NCBI GenBank assembly: GCA_019449415.1
Contig: JAGRPP010000031.1
Coordinates: 78,694 to 142,693 of the forward strand
Origin: Geothrix sp.
GTDB taxonomy: Bacteria; Acidobacteriota; Holophagae; Holophagales; Holophagaceae
DNA: 64,000 nt
Direction of reading: 5' to 3'
Positions 27,230-35,856 of the stretch are shown in pieces; the stretch's first letter is position 1; every line of letters begins with the position of its first letter. The notes under the pieces were generated by a model. The model was not told the DNA's origin. It saw only the letters and a list, made by a program, of their open reading frames with translations, and searched no databases. The position numbers and the translations under genes are program-made.

Positions 27230-28174
27230 GTGCCAGTTGAACACCCGGATCCACTGGCGTTCAAGGCCTGGCTTCGCTCCGAGGCCCTTTCCGCGGGTTT
27301 CGCCCGGGTGGGCTTCGCCGACGGCGGCCCCTTCGAGACCGAATGGGCGCACCTGGAAACCTGGTTCGCCCAGGGCCGGGGGGCCCTGTTGCCCTACCTG
27401 GGATCCGCCACGCTCCTGGATCCCCGCGCCCTGTGGCCCCAGGCCCGCTCGGCCCTGGTGGGCTTCTTCCCCTACGCCCGGCCCGGGGCCATCCCGGGCG
27501 CGACCCCGGACAGCCTGAAATTGAGCCGCTATCTGTGGGGACCCGACTACCACATGATCCTGAAGCCCCGGCTGGCCCGGCTGCTGGAGGCCGCCCAGGC
27601 CCGATGGCCGGGCTTGGAGGGCCGCGTCTGCGTGGATACGGCACCGCTGCTGGAGCGCCAGCTGGCAGCCCGTGCGGGCTTGGGCTGGCAGGGCAAGCAC
27701 ACCCTCCTCATCGCCGGCAAGGACGGCTCCTGGGGCTTCCTGGGCGTCCTGCTGCTATCCGTGGACCTGCCGCCGGACGAGCCCTTCCTGACCCAACAAT
27801 GCGGGTCGTGCACGGCCTGCCTGGAGGCCTGCCCGTCCGGGGCCCTGGAGCCCTTCCGGTTGGATCCGGCCCGCTGCCTCACCACCTACACCATTGAAAC
27901 CGAGGTCGAGCCTCCCCCGGACATCGCCGCGGCCCTGGCCAGCAGCCGCTGGGCGGCGGGCTGCGATGCCTGCCAGGAGGCCTGCCCCTGGAACCGGGCG
28001 CCGGTCTGGGGCGATCCGGCCCTCTGGGGCGGCCCCAGCCCCCTCCACACCCGGGCGGCGGCGGACCTTCCCCGGGGCGCGGCCCAGTGGCGGAAGCTCA
28101 CCCGGCGGACGGCCCTTCGGCGCGTCCGGGACCGCCATTGGCGGGCCACGCTGATCCGGATCCTCGGGGCCTGA
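27230..28174 (+). CDS. queG: Epoxyqueuosine reductase
   Basis: A 314-aa cobalamin- and iron-sulfur-dependent enzyme performing the last step of queuosine synthesis in tRNA. The N-terminal DUF1730-like region includes SRYLWGPDYHMILKPRL. Two 4Fe-4S motifs follow: CGSCTACLEACPSGAL and CDACQEACPWN. The start is GTG 27230 behind GGGAGGTGG (27214-27222), which lies next to the start codon of the divergent YedF-like gene. The family often runs to 350-380 aa; this copy lacks the C-terminal HEAT-like tail. Confidence 0.9.
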   Translation: MPVEHPDPLAFKAWLRSEALSAGFARVGFADGGPFETEWAHLETWFAQGRGALLPYLGSATLLDPRALWPQARSALVGFFPYARPGAIPGATPDSLKLSRYLWGPDYHMILKPRLARLLEAAQARWPGLEGRVCVDTAPLLERQLAARAGLGWQGKHTLLIAGKDGSWGFLGVLLLSVDLPPDEPFLTQQCGSCTACLEACPSGALEPFRLDPARCLTTYTIETEVEPPPDIAAALASSRWAAGCDACQEACPWNRAPVWGDPALWGGPSPLHTRAAADLPRGAAQWRKLTRRTALRRVRDRHWRATLIRILGA

Positions 28175-28182
28175 TATTTTCA

Positions 28183-28211
28183 TTGGAAATGTTGGGTTTT
28201 TCCCATATAAA
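28183..28211 (+). promoter_or_regulatory. Sigma-70-type promoter of speA
   Basis: TTGGAA (28183-28188), a 17-nt spacer and TATAAA (28206-28211) lie 49 nt upstream of the speA start, with a GAGGAGG ribosome site between. Confidence 0.6.
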
Positions 28212-28259
28212 CGAACTTCCGGCCAAAGGTGGCCGCCCCGGTTTGAGGAGGCCCCTCGG

Positions 28260-30155
28260 ATGCCCATGAAGCACTGGACGGTCCAGGACGCCGCGAGCCT
28301 GTACGGCATCCGCGAGTGGGGGAATGGCTACTTCGGCATCAATGCCAAGGGCCATCTCGAGATCACGCCCACGAAGGACGAGTCCCTCAGTTGCGATGTG
28401 TACGAGATCGTGCAGCATCTGAAGAAGAAGGGCATCCGGACCCCCGTGAACCTCCGTTTCCCCCAGGTGCTGGCCCACCGCGTCGTCGAGGTCAACGAGG
28501 CCTTCCGCCACGCCATCATCGAGTTCGGCTACGAGGGCGGCTACCAGGGCGTCTACCCCGTGAAGACCAACCAGACCAAGGAAGTGGTCGAGGAGATCAT
28601 CCGGGCCGGGAACAAGTACCACTACGGACTGGAAGCCGGCTCCAAGCCCGAACTCATGATCGCCCTCAGCCTGGACCTGCACCCCGAGGCCCTGGTCCTC
28701 TGCAATGGCTACAAGGATGAGTCCTTCATCCGCATGGCCCTGCTGGCCCGCAAGGCCGGCCGCAAGGTGGTCATCACCGTCGAGAAGATGACGGAACTGC
28801 CGCTGATCCTGAAGGTGGCGAAGGAACTGAAGGTCGAGCCCCTCATCGGGCTACGCGCCAAGCTCAACGCCCAGGGGTCGGGCAAGTGGGAGACCAGCGC
28901 CGGGGATCACGCGAAATTCGGCCTCACCACCCGCGAGATCCTCGATGCCATCGAAGTCCTGGAGAAGCGGGATCTTCTCGACAGCATCATCGAGCTCCAC
29001 TTCCACATCGGCAGCCAGATCACGGACATCCGGAAGATCAAGTCGGCCATGAAGGAGGCCACCCGCATCTACGCCAAGCTCCGCAAGATGGGCGTGCCCA
29101 TCCGTTACCTCAATGTGGGCGGCGGCCTCGGCGTGGATTACGACGGCAGCAAGACCACCTTCAGCAGCTCCATGAACTACACCATCGCCGAGTACGCGGC
29201 CGATGTGGTCTACACCACCAAGGACATCTGCACCCAGGAGCAGGTGCCCATGCCGGACCTGCTCAGCGAATCGGGTCGCGCCATCGTGGCCTATCACGAG
29301 GTGGTGGTGGTGGACATCATCGGCCTCATCGACACCACGCACACCAAGTACTCGGTGACCCTCACCGGGAACGAGCCCCAGATCCTCAAGGAGCTGGCCT
29401 ACACCCGCGACAACATCTCCGTGAAGAACTTCGCCGAGATGTACCACGATGCCATCACCCAGAAGGACGAGCTGCTCACGCTCTTCAACCTGGGCTACCT
29501 GGGCCTCGAGGATCGCAGCAAGGGCGAGACCCTGTTCTGGGAGGTCTGCCGAAAGCTCTCCCGCATTCTCAGCAGCAAGAGCCTGAAGTATGTGCCTGAG
29601 GAATTCCAGGACCTGAACAAGAGCCTGGCGGACAAGCTCATCGCCAACTTCAGCATCTTCCAGTCCATGCCCGACCACTGGGCCATCGAGCAACTCTTCC
29701 CCGTGATGCCCGTGCACCGGCTCAAGGAGAAGCCGGGCCTCTCCGCGACGCTCTGCGACATCACCTGCGACAGCGACGGGAAGATGGAGAAGTTCATCGA
29801 CCTGAAGGATGTGCGCGACGAGATCCCGTTCCACGAACCCCGCGGTGGCGAGTCCTACTATGTGGCCTTCTTCCTCACGGGCGCCTACCAGGACATCCTG
29901 GGCATGCGGCACAACCTCTTCGGCGCCCCCAACGAGGCGCACATCATGGTCCACGAGGACGACACCTTCAAGGTGCAGCACATCGTGAAGGGCGACACCG
30001 TCGATCATGTGCTGCGCAGCGTCCACTACGATCCCGATGTGCTCATCCAGGGACCCCAGACCAAGCGCAAGACCAGCGCCAAGAACGATGCCGCCGAGGC
30101 CCTCCGCGCCCTGCTGACGGAAGAGCGGAAGCTCCACACCTACCTGGAGATCTGA
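28260..30155 (+). CDS. speA: Biosynthetic arginine decarboxylase
   Basis: A 631-aa PLP enzyme (fold III) converting arginine to agmatine for polyamine synthesis. Visible are the PLP-lysine segment GVYPVKTNQTKEVVEEI (about 95-112), GLEAGSKPEL, the phosphate-binding GGGLGVDYDGS, and late LSESGRAI with the C-terminal half expected of SpeA (FFLTGAYQDILGMRHNLFG). The length matches SpeA (about 630-660). It is monocistronic, with its own promoter and an inverted repeat 6 nt past the stop. No agmatinase or agmatine deiminase gene is in the window. Confidence 0.97.
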   Translation: MPMKHWTVQDAASLYGIREWGNGYFGINAKGHLEITPTKDESLSCDVYEIVQHLKKKGIRTPVNLRFPQVLAHRVVEVNEAFRHAIIEFGYEGGYQGVYPVKTNQTKEVVEEIIRAGNKYHYGLEAGSKPELMIALSLDLHPEALVLCNGYKDESFIRMALLARKAGRKVVITVEKMTELPLILKVAKELKVEPLIGLRAKLNAQGSGKWETSAGDHAKFGLTTREILDAIEVLEKRDLLDSIIELHFHIGSQITDIRKIKSAMKEATRIYAKLRKMGVPIRYLNVGGGLGVDYDGSKTTFSSSMNYTIAEYAADVVYTTKDICTQEQVPMPDLLSESGRAIVAYHEVVVVDIIGLIDTTHTKYSVTLTGNEPQILKELAYTRDNISVKNFAEMYHDAITQKDELLTLFNLGYLGLEDRSKGETLFWEVCRKLSRILSSKSLKYVPEEFQDLNKSLADKLIANFSIFQSMPDHWAIEQLFPVMPVHRLKEKPGLSATLCDITCDSDGKMEKFIDLKDVRDEIPFHEPRGGESYYVAFFLTGAYQDILGMRHNLFGAPNEAHIMVHEDDTFKVQHIVKGDTVDHVLRSVHYDPDVLIQGPQTKRKTSAKNDAAEALRALLTEERKLHTYLEI

Positions 30156-30161
30156 GCATTT

Positions 30162-30213
30162 AGAGGTCGTAACAAAACCCTACGACACCGCGCAAGGTTT
30201 TGTTACGACCTCT
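30162..30213. repeat. 18-bp inverted repeat (copy A of a dispersed element), probable bidirectional terminator
   Basis: AGAGGTCGTAACAAAACC at 30162-30179 and its exact complement at 30196-30213 flank a 16-nt loop. It lies between convergent speA and guaD, and the right arm abuts the guaD stop codon. The first 36 nt match 63777-63812 at 30 positions, so this is a repeat family as well as a likely terminator. Confidence 0.75.
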
Positions 30214-30692
30214 TAATAGCGGACCTTGTCGGCCTTCCGGTCCCAGGCCTGGAAGACCTTGAGGGCCTCCTCGCGCAGCAGCTGTTCCGCGGGCAGGCTC
30301 CGCTCCCCAAGGGGCAGCGCCACTTCGTGGTAGAGCCACGCGTCATCGAACAGGATCGCCGCGGCATCCGCGCGGCCGTTGGCGTACCAGAGGCGATCCA
30401 GCCGCGCCCAGTAGATGGCCCCCAGGCACATGGGACAGGGCTCGCAGCTGGTGTAGATCGCGCAGCCCCGCAGCTCGAAGGTTCCGAGCCGTGCGCAGGC
30501 CGCCCGGATGGCCACCACCTCCGCATGGGCCGTGGGGTCGTGGCTGGAGGTCACTCGGTTCCAGCCCTCGCCCACGATGGCGCCATCCTTCACGATGACC
30601 GCGCCGAAGGGGCCGCCCTCCCCCTCTTCCATGTGGATGCGGGAGAGCTCGATGGCCCGCCGCATGAACCTGGCATCGACCTCCGTCTCCAT
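30213..30692 (-). CDS. guaD: Guanine deaminase (GuaD-type nucleobase deaminase)
   Basis: A 159-aa zinc deaminase of the cytidine-deaminase fold that should convert guanine to xanthine. Zinc ligands and catalytic Glu are in DPTAHAEVVAI and SCEPCPMCLGAIYWARL. The C-terminal segment (FDDAWLYHEVALPLGERSLP ... FQAWDRKADKVRY) matches the domain-swapped tail of Bacillus GuaD rather than TadA, so tRNA adenosine deamination is less likely. The start METEVDARFMRRAIEL is kept. It is convergent with speA across the 30162-30213 repeat. Confidence 0.85.
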   Translation of the reverse strand: METEVDARFMRRAIELSRIHMEEGEGGPFGAVIVKDGAIVGEGWNRVTSSHDPTAHAEVVAIRAACARLGTFELRGCAIYTSCEPCPMCLGAIYWARLDRLWYANGRADAAAILFDDAWLYHEVALPLGERSLPAEQLLREEALKVFQAWDRKADKVRY

Positions 30693-30732
30693 GGCGCGTC
30701 CCCCGAATCGGTCCGCGCCATTGTCTCACTGC

Positions 30733-31215
30733 TCAGGAATCCCAGCGCGCCTCGGGCTTCTGCTTCCACAGCCAGATGATGTAGTCCACATTCTTCGGCG
30801 CCGCCCCCAGGGCCTTGAGGCAGGTCATGTTCTGCCCGCGGTGGTGCTGGGTGTGCAGGCAGACCTGGACCAGCGCGTCCGTCACGGACACCAGGCAGGG
30901 CGGATCCGGGAACCAGGGCACCCGGATGATGCGGGCGAGCGAGGCATCGTCAAGGCTGCGGCCCAGGGCCTTGAATACCTCGTGGTTGGCTTGGCAGTGC
31001 GCCTCCAGGTCCTCGAAATCCGCCCGGGGATGCTCCTCCATGGGCACGGCCTCCCCCTTGAGGACTTTCAGGAAGGCCTCCTGCACCTCCACCAGGTGCC
31101 CCACCCGGGTGCGCAGCTCGGAATCCTCGCGAACCTGTGACTTGCCCCAGGCGTGGAAGAACATCGCATCCGCCCAGGCCTGGTGGCCGAGCAGATCCTT
31201 CAGCAGGCCGATCAT
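30733..31215 (-). CDS. DinB-family protein
   Basis: A 160-aa four-helix protein of the DinB/YfiT superfamily, which includes metal-dependent thiol transferases and stress proteins. The three potential metal ligands are LGHQAW near residue 8, HLVEVQEAFL around 40, and the pair in CLHTQHHRGQ near the C-terminus. The start MIGLLKDLLGH at 31215 has GGAGG upstream. The function is unknown beyond the family. It is divergent from the 3-hydroxyacyl-CoA dehydrogenase gene at 31339. Confidence 0.8.
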   Translation of the reverse strand: MIGLLKDLLGHQAWADAMFFHAWGKSQVREDSELRTRVGHLVEVQEAFLKVLKGEAVPMEEHPRADFEDLEAHCQANHEVFKALGRSLDDASLARIIRVPWFPDPPCLVSVTDALVQVCLHTQHHRGQNMTCLKALGAAPKNVDYIIWLWKQKPEARWDS

Positions 31216-31338
31216 GGACACCTCCGGAGCAGGAACGGGCTCTGGCCAACGAACCCTACCGCAGGTCATGATCCCACCCGGAGTCCATCCAGCGGAATAT
31301 AGGGGCCGGATCATCCCCATTCCATCAGGGAGCTCGAT

Positions 31339-32226
31339 ATGGACATCCAGCACATCGGCATTGTCGGCTGCGGGCTCATGGGCTCGGGCATCGCGCAGTG
31401 CGCCGCAGAGGCCGGCTACCAGGTCTGGGTGAAGGAAGCCGACGAAGCCCTCCTCGCCAAAGGGCTGGCCCGCATCCAGGGCGCCTGGGAGCGCGCCGTG
31501 GCGAAGGGCAAGCTCACCGAGGACCAGAAGTCAGACCTGGGCCGCCGCCTGAACGGCACGACCACCTTCGCCGCCCTGACCGGCTGCGACCTCGTGGTGG
31601 AGGCCGTGCCGGAGCGCATGGACCTCAAGCTCCAGACTTTCGCGGAACTGGATCGCGTGCTGGGCCCAAACGCCCTGCTCTGCACCAACACCTCCAGCCT
31701 CTCCGTGGCCCAGATCAGCCCGGCCCTCTCCCCGCACCGGCTGCCCCGGCTGGCGGGCCTCCATTTCTTCAACCCCGTGCCCGTCATGCCCCTGGTGGAA
31801 GTCGTCCGTACCCTGGCCACGGACGAAGACACCCTGGCCGCCCTGCGGGCCTTCGTCGCCAAGCTCGGCAAGACCGCGGTCCTGGCGCCGGACGCCCCGG
31901 GTTTCGTGGTGAACCGCCTGCTGGTGCCCTACCTGCTCGACGCCATGCGCTGCGCCGAGCAGAAGCTGGCCACGGCGGAGGACATCGACACGGGCATGAA
32001 GCTGGGTTGCGGCCACCCCATGGGCCCGCTGCACCTGAGCGACTTCATCGGCCTCGACACCATGCAGAGCGTGGCCGAGGTGCTCTTCGAGGCCTTCGGA
32101 GAGCCGCGCTTCAAGGCCCCCTCGGTGCTGCGCCAGCTCGTCGCCGCCGGGCGCCTGGGCCGGAAGTCCGGCTCCGGCTTCTACCGCTGGGAGGGCGAGA
32201 AGCGGCAGGAAGCGCTGCCCCTGTAA
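31339..32226 (+). CDS. hbd: 3-hydroxybutyryl-CoA dehydrogenase
   Basis: A 295-aa NAD(P)-dependent dehydrogenase interconverting 3-hydroxyacyl-CoA and 3-oxoacyl-CoA. The Rossmann motif is IGIVGCGLMGSGIAQCAAEAG (about 6-26), the family signature follows as LAGLHFFNPVPVMPLVEVV with the catalytic His, and the C-terminal domain begins GFVVNRLLVPYLLDAM. The length suits the single-function short form, as in butyrate and PHB metabolism. No thiolase or crotonase gene is adjacent, so the pathway is open. Confidence 0.93.
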   Translation: MDIQHIGIVGCGLMGSGIAQCAAEAGYQVWVKEADEALLAKGLARIQGAWERAVAKGKLTEDQKSDLGRRLNGTTTFAALTGCDLVVEAVPERMDLKLQTFAELDRVLGPNALLCTNTSSLSVAQISPALSPHRLPRLAGLHFFNPVPVMPLVEVVRTLATDEDTLAALRAFVAKLGKTAVLAPDAPGFVVNRLLVPYLLDAMRCAEQKLATAEDIDTGMKLGCGHPMGPLHLSDFIGLDTMQSVAEVLFEAFGEPRFKAPSVLRQLVAAGRLGRKSGSGFYRWEGEKRQEALPL

Positions 32227-32250
32227 CCCAACCGTTGTAGTCTGTCGGCC

Positions 32251-32601
32251 ATGCTGGACCTGCTGCTCATTCCCGCCGCGATCCTCCTGGCCTTCGCGCT
32301 GCGCGCAGTGCGTCGAGGGGACCATCGCCTCCATGGCCATCTCATGGCGTCGGCCTTTACCGTGGTAGGCCTGCGCGTTCTACTCCATCCGAGGAGCCTG
32401 GCGCAAGTCCACTTCACGGCCTGGGCCGTCACTCTGGCCGCCGCCGGAACGACCATCCTCCTGGGGCGAAAAGCCCTGGCCTGGCGCGAAGCGCGCAGTT
32501 TCCAGGCCTATCTCCCGAGGATCCACCGAGCATTCGGCGTGGCCACCCTTTCAGGCCTGGTCCTCTCGACCGTGATCTGGTTGTTCCGCAACCGCACCTA
32601 G
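32251..32601 (+). CDS. Small hypothetical membrane protein
   Basis: A 116-aa protein with about four hydrophobic helices (roughly 1-18, 32-48, 56-74 and 94-112), connecting basic loops and several histidines (HRLHGHLM, LHP, QVHF, IHR). It looks like a small DUF420/cytochrome-b561-type membrane protein, but no diagnostic signature is certain. It starts 24 nt after hbd and ends 4 nt into the convergent response-regulator gene. Function unknown. Confidence 0.6.
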   Translation: MLDLLLIPAAILLAFALRAVRRGDHRLHGHLMASAFTVVGLRVLLHPRSLAQVHFTAWAVTLAAAGTTILLGRKALAWREARSFQAYLPRIHRAFGVATLSGLVLSTVIWLFRNRT

Positions 32602-33281
32602 AGCCCCAGAGTCCGCCGGACCTCGTCCATGCGGCGGCGGCTGATGACCAGACGCCCTGTGGCCAGCACCAGTTCGTCCTCCGTGGTCATTTCGAGGACT
32701 GCGTCCAGGCGCACCAGGGCATTGCGGTGGACCCGCATGAAGCCATGATCGGCGAGTCGTTCCTCCCAGTGGGCCAGGGTGCCATCCACAGGCAGTCGGC
32801 CTTCCGGCGTCCAGGCCATGCAGTCCCCAAGGTCTGCCACCAGCGCCTCCACCTCCTCGGGCCACAGCAGGCGCGTGGCCCCCTTCTTTCGCACGGGGAG
32901 GCGCAACCATTCCTTTTGGAGCGGCTCGTCCTTCGGACGGATGCGGGACAGCGCCTGGGCCACCCCCACCCGCGAGATGGGCTTCAGCAGGTAGTGCACC
33001 GCCCCGCCGGCAAAGGCTTCGATGGCGTGCTGGGGATAGGCGGTCACGAAGACCAGCGAGGGCCTCGGATCGGGCAGCATGTGCATCAGCTCCGTGCCCT
33101 TGATGCCCGGCATCTCGATGTCGAGGAACACCGCATCCGGCTGGTGCTCCGCAATGCCCGCGAGCCCGAGACGGCCGTTCTCCACCGAAGCCACTACGGC
33201 CACGCCCGGCAGCTCCGAAAGGAGCTCCACCAGATGCTCGCGCGCCAGGGGTTCGTCTTCGATGACCACGATCCGGATCAT
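32598..33281 (-). CDS. LytR/AlgR-type response regulator (first pair)
   Basis: A 227-aa regulator. The receiver domain is 1-120 with acidic pocket EDE and phospho-acceptor Asp in VFLDIEMPG, plus the switch residues TAY and LLKP. A LytTR DNA-binding domain spans about 130-227 (MRVHRNALVRLDAV ... VISRRRMDEVRRTLG). It overlaps the sensor kinase gene by 4 nt, so the two form a two-component pair. Targets are not evident. Confidence 0.92.
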   Translation of the reverse strand: MIRIVVIEDEPLAREHLVELLSELPGVAVVASVENGRLGLAGIAEHQPDAVFLDIEMPGIKGTELMHMLPDPRPSLVFVTAYPQHAIEAFAGGAVHYLLKPISRVGVAQALSRIRPKDEPLQKEWLRLPVRKKGATRLLWPEEVEALVADLGDCMAWTPEGRLPVDGTLAHWEERLADHGFMRVHRNALVRLDAVLEMTTEDELVLATGRLVISRRRMDEVRRTLGL

Positions 33282-34267
33282 GCCTGCCTCCAGAGGAAGC
33301 CCACCCGGTGCCTCCCCTCCACCATCCCCATGTCCAGATCCTCGGGGCTTTCGAGGCGTTGGCGCAGGGTTTCGAGGGCAGTTCCAGTGCCCCTATGGGC
33401 GCTCAGGCCCTGGCCTGGATCCTCCACCCACACATGCAGAACACCTTCCTTCCGCTCGGCGCCGAGACGCACTTCCCCACCCCGTTCCAGGGGCGCCACA
33501 CCGTGCTTGATGGCATTTTCCACCAGCACCTGGACTGACAGAGGAGGGACCTGGGCGGATTCCAGCTCCTCGGGAATCCCGACCACCACGCGCAGGCGGC
33601 CCCCCAGGCGGGCCTGTTCGATGCCGAGATAGGCTTCCACGAAGGCCAGTTCCTGTTTCAGGGGGATGACGGCCTGGTCCGAGGCCTCGATCACCTGCCG
33701 GAAGAGCTGGGCCAAGCGCTCCGTGGTCGCCTGCGCGCCGCGAGGATCCTGCTCGATCTGGGCATGGAGGGTGTTCAGGGTGTTGAAGATGAAATGCGGT
33801 GCCAGCTTGGCCCGCAGCGCCTGTTCCCGGGCCTCCAGCAGATCGAAGCCGGCCTGCTTGGCGGATTCGGTGTACTCCAGCGCCATGCAGAACAAGCTGA
33901 AGACAAGGAGGGACATGGCGCCCTGGGCATGGGTCCAGGAACCCGGGCTGGTCATCTGGTAGACCGCGAAGCCCATGTAGCCCGACACCGCCCAGGACCA
34001 GCCTCCGCCCAGGGGGCCCGAGTACCGCTTCTTCTCGATGCGCCTGCGTTCGGATTCGACGACCAGGGACACCAGCCAACAGAGGGACAAACAGGCGAGC
34101 CCATAACCCAGGACCATGGGCCAGGACCACCTGCCCGCGCCATTCACATAATGCAGGAGCGTCAGGAGCGAAGAAGCCGCGCCCCGGCCGAACCACCAGC
34201 GCCAGGTGCCCCGGCGTTCGCGCCGAAGCCGTTCCTGCTCGCGAACCAGATGTGTGGGGATGCTCAT
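33278..34267 (-). CDS. LytS-type sensor histidine kinase (first pair)
   Basis: A 329-aa membrane kinase. It has about four hydrophobic segments in residues 25-145 and no obvious extracytoplasmic sensor domain. The His_kinase box is LAPHFIFNTLNTLHAQI and the ATP-binding N-box VLVENAIKHGVAP is followed by a short G2 region (GTGTALETLRQRL). The start MSIPTHLVREQ at 34267 is preceded by GGGAGGG; upstream in-frame residues to 34345 look non-coding. It is paired with the LytTR regulator downstream. Confidence 0.9.
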   Translation of the reverse strand: MSIPTHLVREQERLRRERRGTWRWWFGRGAASSLLTLLHYVNGAGRWSWPMVLGYGLACLSLCWLVSLVVESERRRIEKKRYSGPLGGGWSWAVSGYMGFAVYQMTSPGSWTHAQGAMSLLVFSLFCMALEYTESAKQAGFDLLEAREQALRAKLAPHFIFNTLNTLHAQIEQDPRGAQATTERLAQLFRQVIEASDQAVIPLKQELAFVEAYLGIEQARLGGRLRVVVGIPEELESAQVPPLSVQVLVENAIKHGVAPLERGGEVRLGAERKEGVLHVWVEDPGQGLSAHRGTGTALETLRQRLESPEDLDMGMVEGRHRVGFLWRQA

Positions 34268-34355
34268 GCGCCCTCCCGGCGACCCCCAGTCTGGAGGGAA
34301 GCCGGAAGCCGGGAAGGCCCTTCCCACGAACGGGTCAACGGCCAAATTGAACGGT

Positions 34356-35660
34356 TCACCAGGGATCCTGAACGGTCTTCCCCGCCTCCGCGTGCTTCAG
34401 GGCCTTGAGGCCGATGTCATGGCGCACCTGCATGCCGGGCCACTGGACCTGCGGCAGGGCGGTCTCGATGGCGGCCCGGGCTGTGGCCAGGTCGGGCGCG
34501 GAGGTAGCCAGGTTCAGCACCCGGCCGCCATGGGTCAGCCACTGTCCATCCTGCTTCCGGGTTCCCGCGTGGATCACCGTGACGGCGGAGGAGGCGATCG
34601 AGATGGGCACGCCCTTCTTGGCCCCTTCCGGGTAATCCTCGGCCGCCAGCACCACCGTGATGGCCGTGTGGGGCTTGAGCTTGAGGTCGCGGGAGACGAG
34701 GCGACCTTCCGCGACTTCCAGCAGCAGGGCGGCCAGATCCTCGTCCAGAAGTTGCATGAGCACCTGGGTTTCCGGGTCGCCGAAGCGGACATTGTATTCG
34801 AGCAGCTTCGGGCCCGCGGCCGTCCACATGACGCCGAGGAACAACACGCCCCGGGCCCTGAGGCCATCGCGCTGCAGTCCCTTCACCGTCGGCTCCACCA
34901 GCACGGTGCGCAGGCGCTGGACATCTTCGTCCCGCAGAAAGGGGATGGGCCCGAAGGCGCCCATGCCGCCGGTGTTGGGGCCCCGGTCGCCCTCGAAGAT
35001 GCGCTTGTGGTCCTGGCAGGCGGGCAGCGTTGCAAACGCGGCGTGATCGGCGTCCACATCCACCAGCACATGCAGGGACAGCTCCATCCCCACCAGGGGC
35101 TCTTCGAAGACCACCGTGCGGCTGGCCTCCCCGAACTGGCCGGCCATGAAGGCCCGGAAGGTCGCCAGGGCCTCGCGCTCCGTCTCGGCCAGCACCACGC
35201 CCTTCCCCGCCGCCAGGCCATCGGCCTTCAGCACGATGGGGTAGCCGTGCGGCCAGGCGCGGATGAGGGCTTCGCCCTCGGCCTGATCGGTCACGGTCCA
35301 GCTGGCGGCGCAGGGGATGCCGTGCCGTTCCATGAAGGCCTTGGCCACGGCCTTGCTGCCTTCCAGCCGCGCCGTCTCGGCATCGTGCCCGAAGACCGGA
35401 ATGCCCAGGGCCCGCACCGCATCCGCCACGCCCGCCACCAGGGGCAGCTCCGGCCCGGCGATCACCAGGCCCGGGCGGTTCGCGGCGCACCAGGCGGCCA
35501 CGCCTCGGGCATCTTCCAGGTCCAAGGGAATGCAGGCGCCCAGCTCTCCCAGGGCATCGCTCCCGGGGGCCGACACCAGCTCCACCGGCATCGGGGAGGC
35601 CTTCAGCTTCAGGGCCAGCGCATGTTCCCGGCCGCCAGAGCCGAGGAGCAGGATCTTCAT
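34356..35660 (-). CDS. purD: Phosphoribosylamine--glycine ligase
   Basis: A 434-aa ATP-grasp enzyme, the second step of purine synthesis (phosphoribosylamine plus glycine to GAR). It starts MKILLLGSGGREHALALKL as in all PurD. ATP-grasp segments include YPIVLKADGLAAGKGVV and the family signature EYNVRFGDPETQ. Domains are in the usual order (N 1-102, A, B, C). It appears monocistronic and divergent from tonB. Length is normal. Confidence 0.97.
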   Translation of the reverse strand: MKILLLGSGGREHALALKLKASPMPVELVSAPGSDALGELGACIPLDLEDARGVAAWCAANRPGLVIAGPELPLVAGVADAVRALGIPVFGHDAETARLEGSKAVAKAFMERHGIPCAASWTVTDQAEGEALIRAWPHGYPIVLKADGLAAGKGVVLAETEREALATFRAFMAGQFGEASRTVVFEEPLVGMELSLHVLVDVDADHAAFATLPACQDHKRIFEGDRGPNTGGMGAFGPIPFLRDEDVQRLRTVLVEPTVKGLQRDGLRARGVLFLGVMWTAAGPKLLEYNVRFGDPETQVLMQLLDEDLAALLLEVAEGRLVSRDLKLKPHTAITVVLAAEDYPEGAKKGVPISIASSAVTVIHAGTRKQDGQWLTHGGRVLNLATSAPDLATARAAIETALPQVQWPGMQVRHDIGLKALKHAEAGKTVQDPW

Positions 35661-35789
35661 ACCGCCTCCAGCCCTTCAGTATCCAGGAAAGATCCCCATC
35701 CCCGAAGCCCGGCGGATGCCGGCCGGCGGCCTGGCCGGGCTCCGGAGCAGAGACCTGCGTCACATCGGTCGGGCCCGAGCGGAAAACCG

Positions 35790-35841
35790 TTGACACCAGA
35801 TCCGGTCATCCCTAATTTATCAATATTGAGACTAAGTCTCA
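35790..35841 (+). promoter_or_regulatory. Promoter with Fur-box-like palindrome upstream of tonB
   Basis: TTGACA (35790-35795), a 17-nt spacer and TAATTT (35813-35818). The perfect 7-1-7 palindrome TGAGACTAAGTCTCA lies at 35827-35841, at the expected transcription start. The 7-1-7 geometry and the TGAGA...TCTCA ends fit Fur-type sites, which would make the tonB-receptor operon iron-repressed. Confidence 0.6.
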
Positions 35842-35856
35842 CTCTTGGAATGTGCC

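Noticed and set aside
30213..30692. tRNA adenosine deaminase (tadA) for the tRNA-Arg ACG
   Set aside because: The C-terminal tail and PF-GAV pattern match guanine deaminase, and the gene is not near the tRNA. TadA should be elsewhere.
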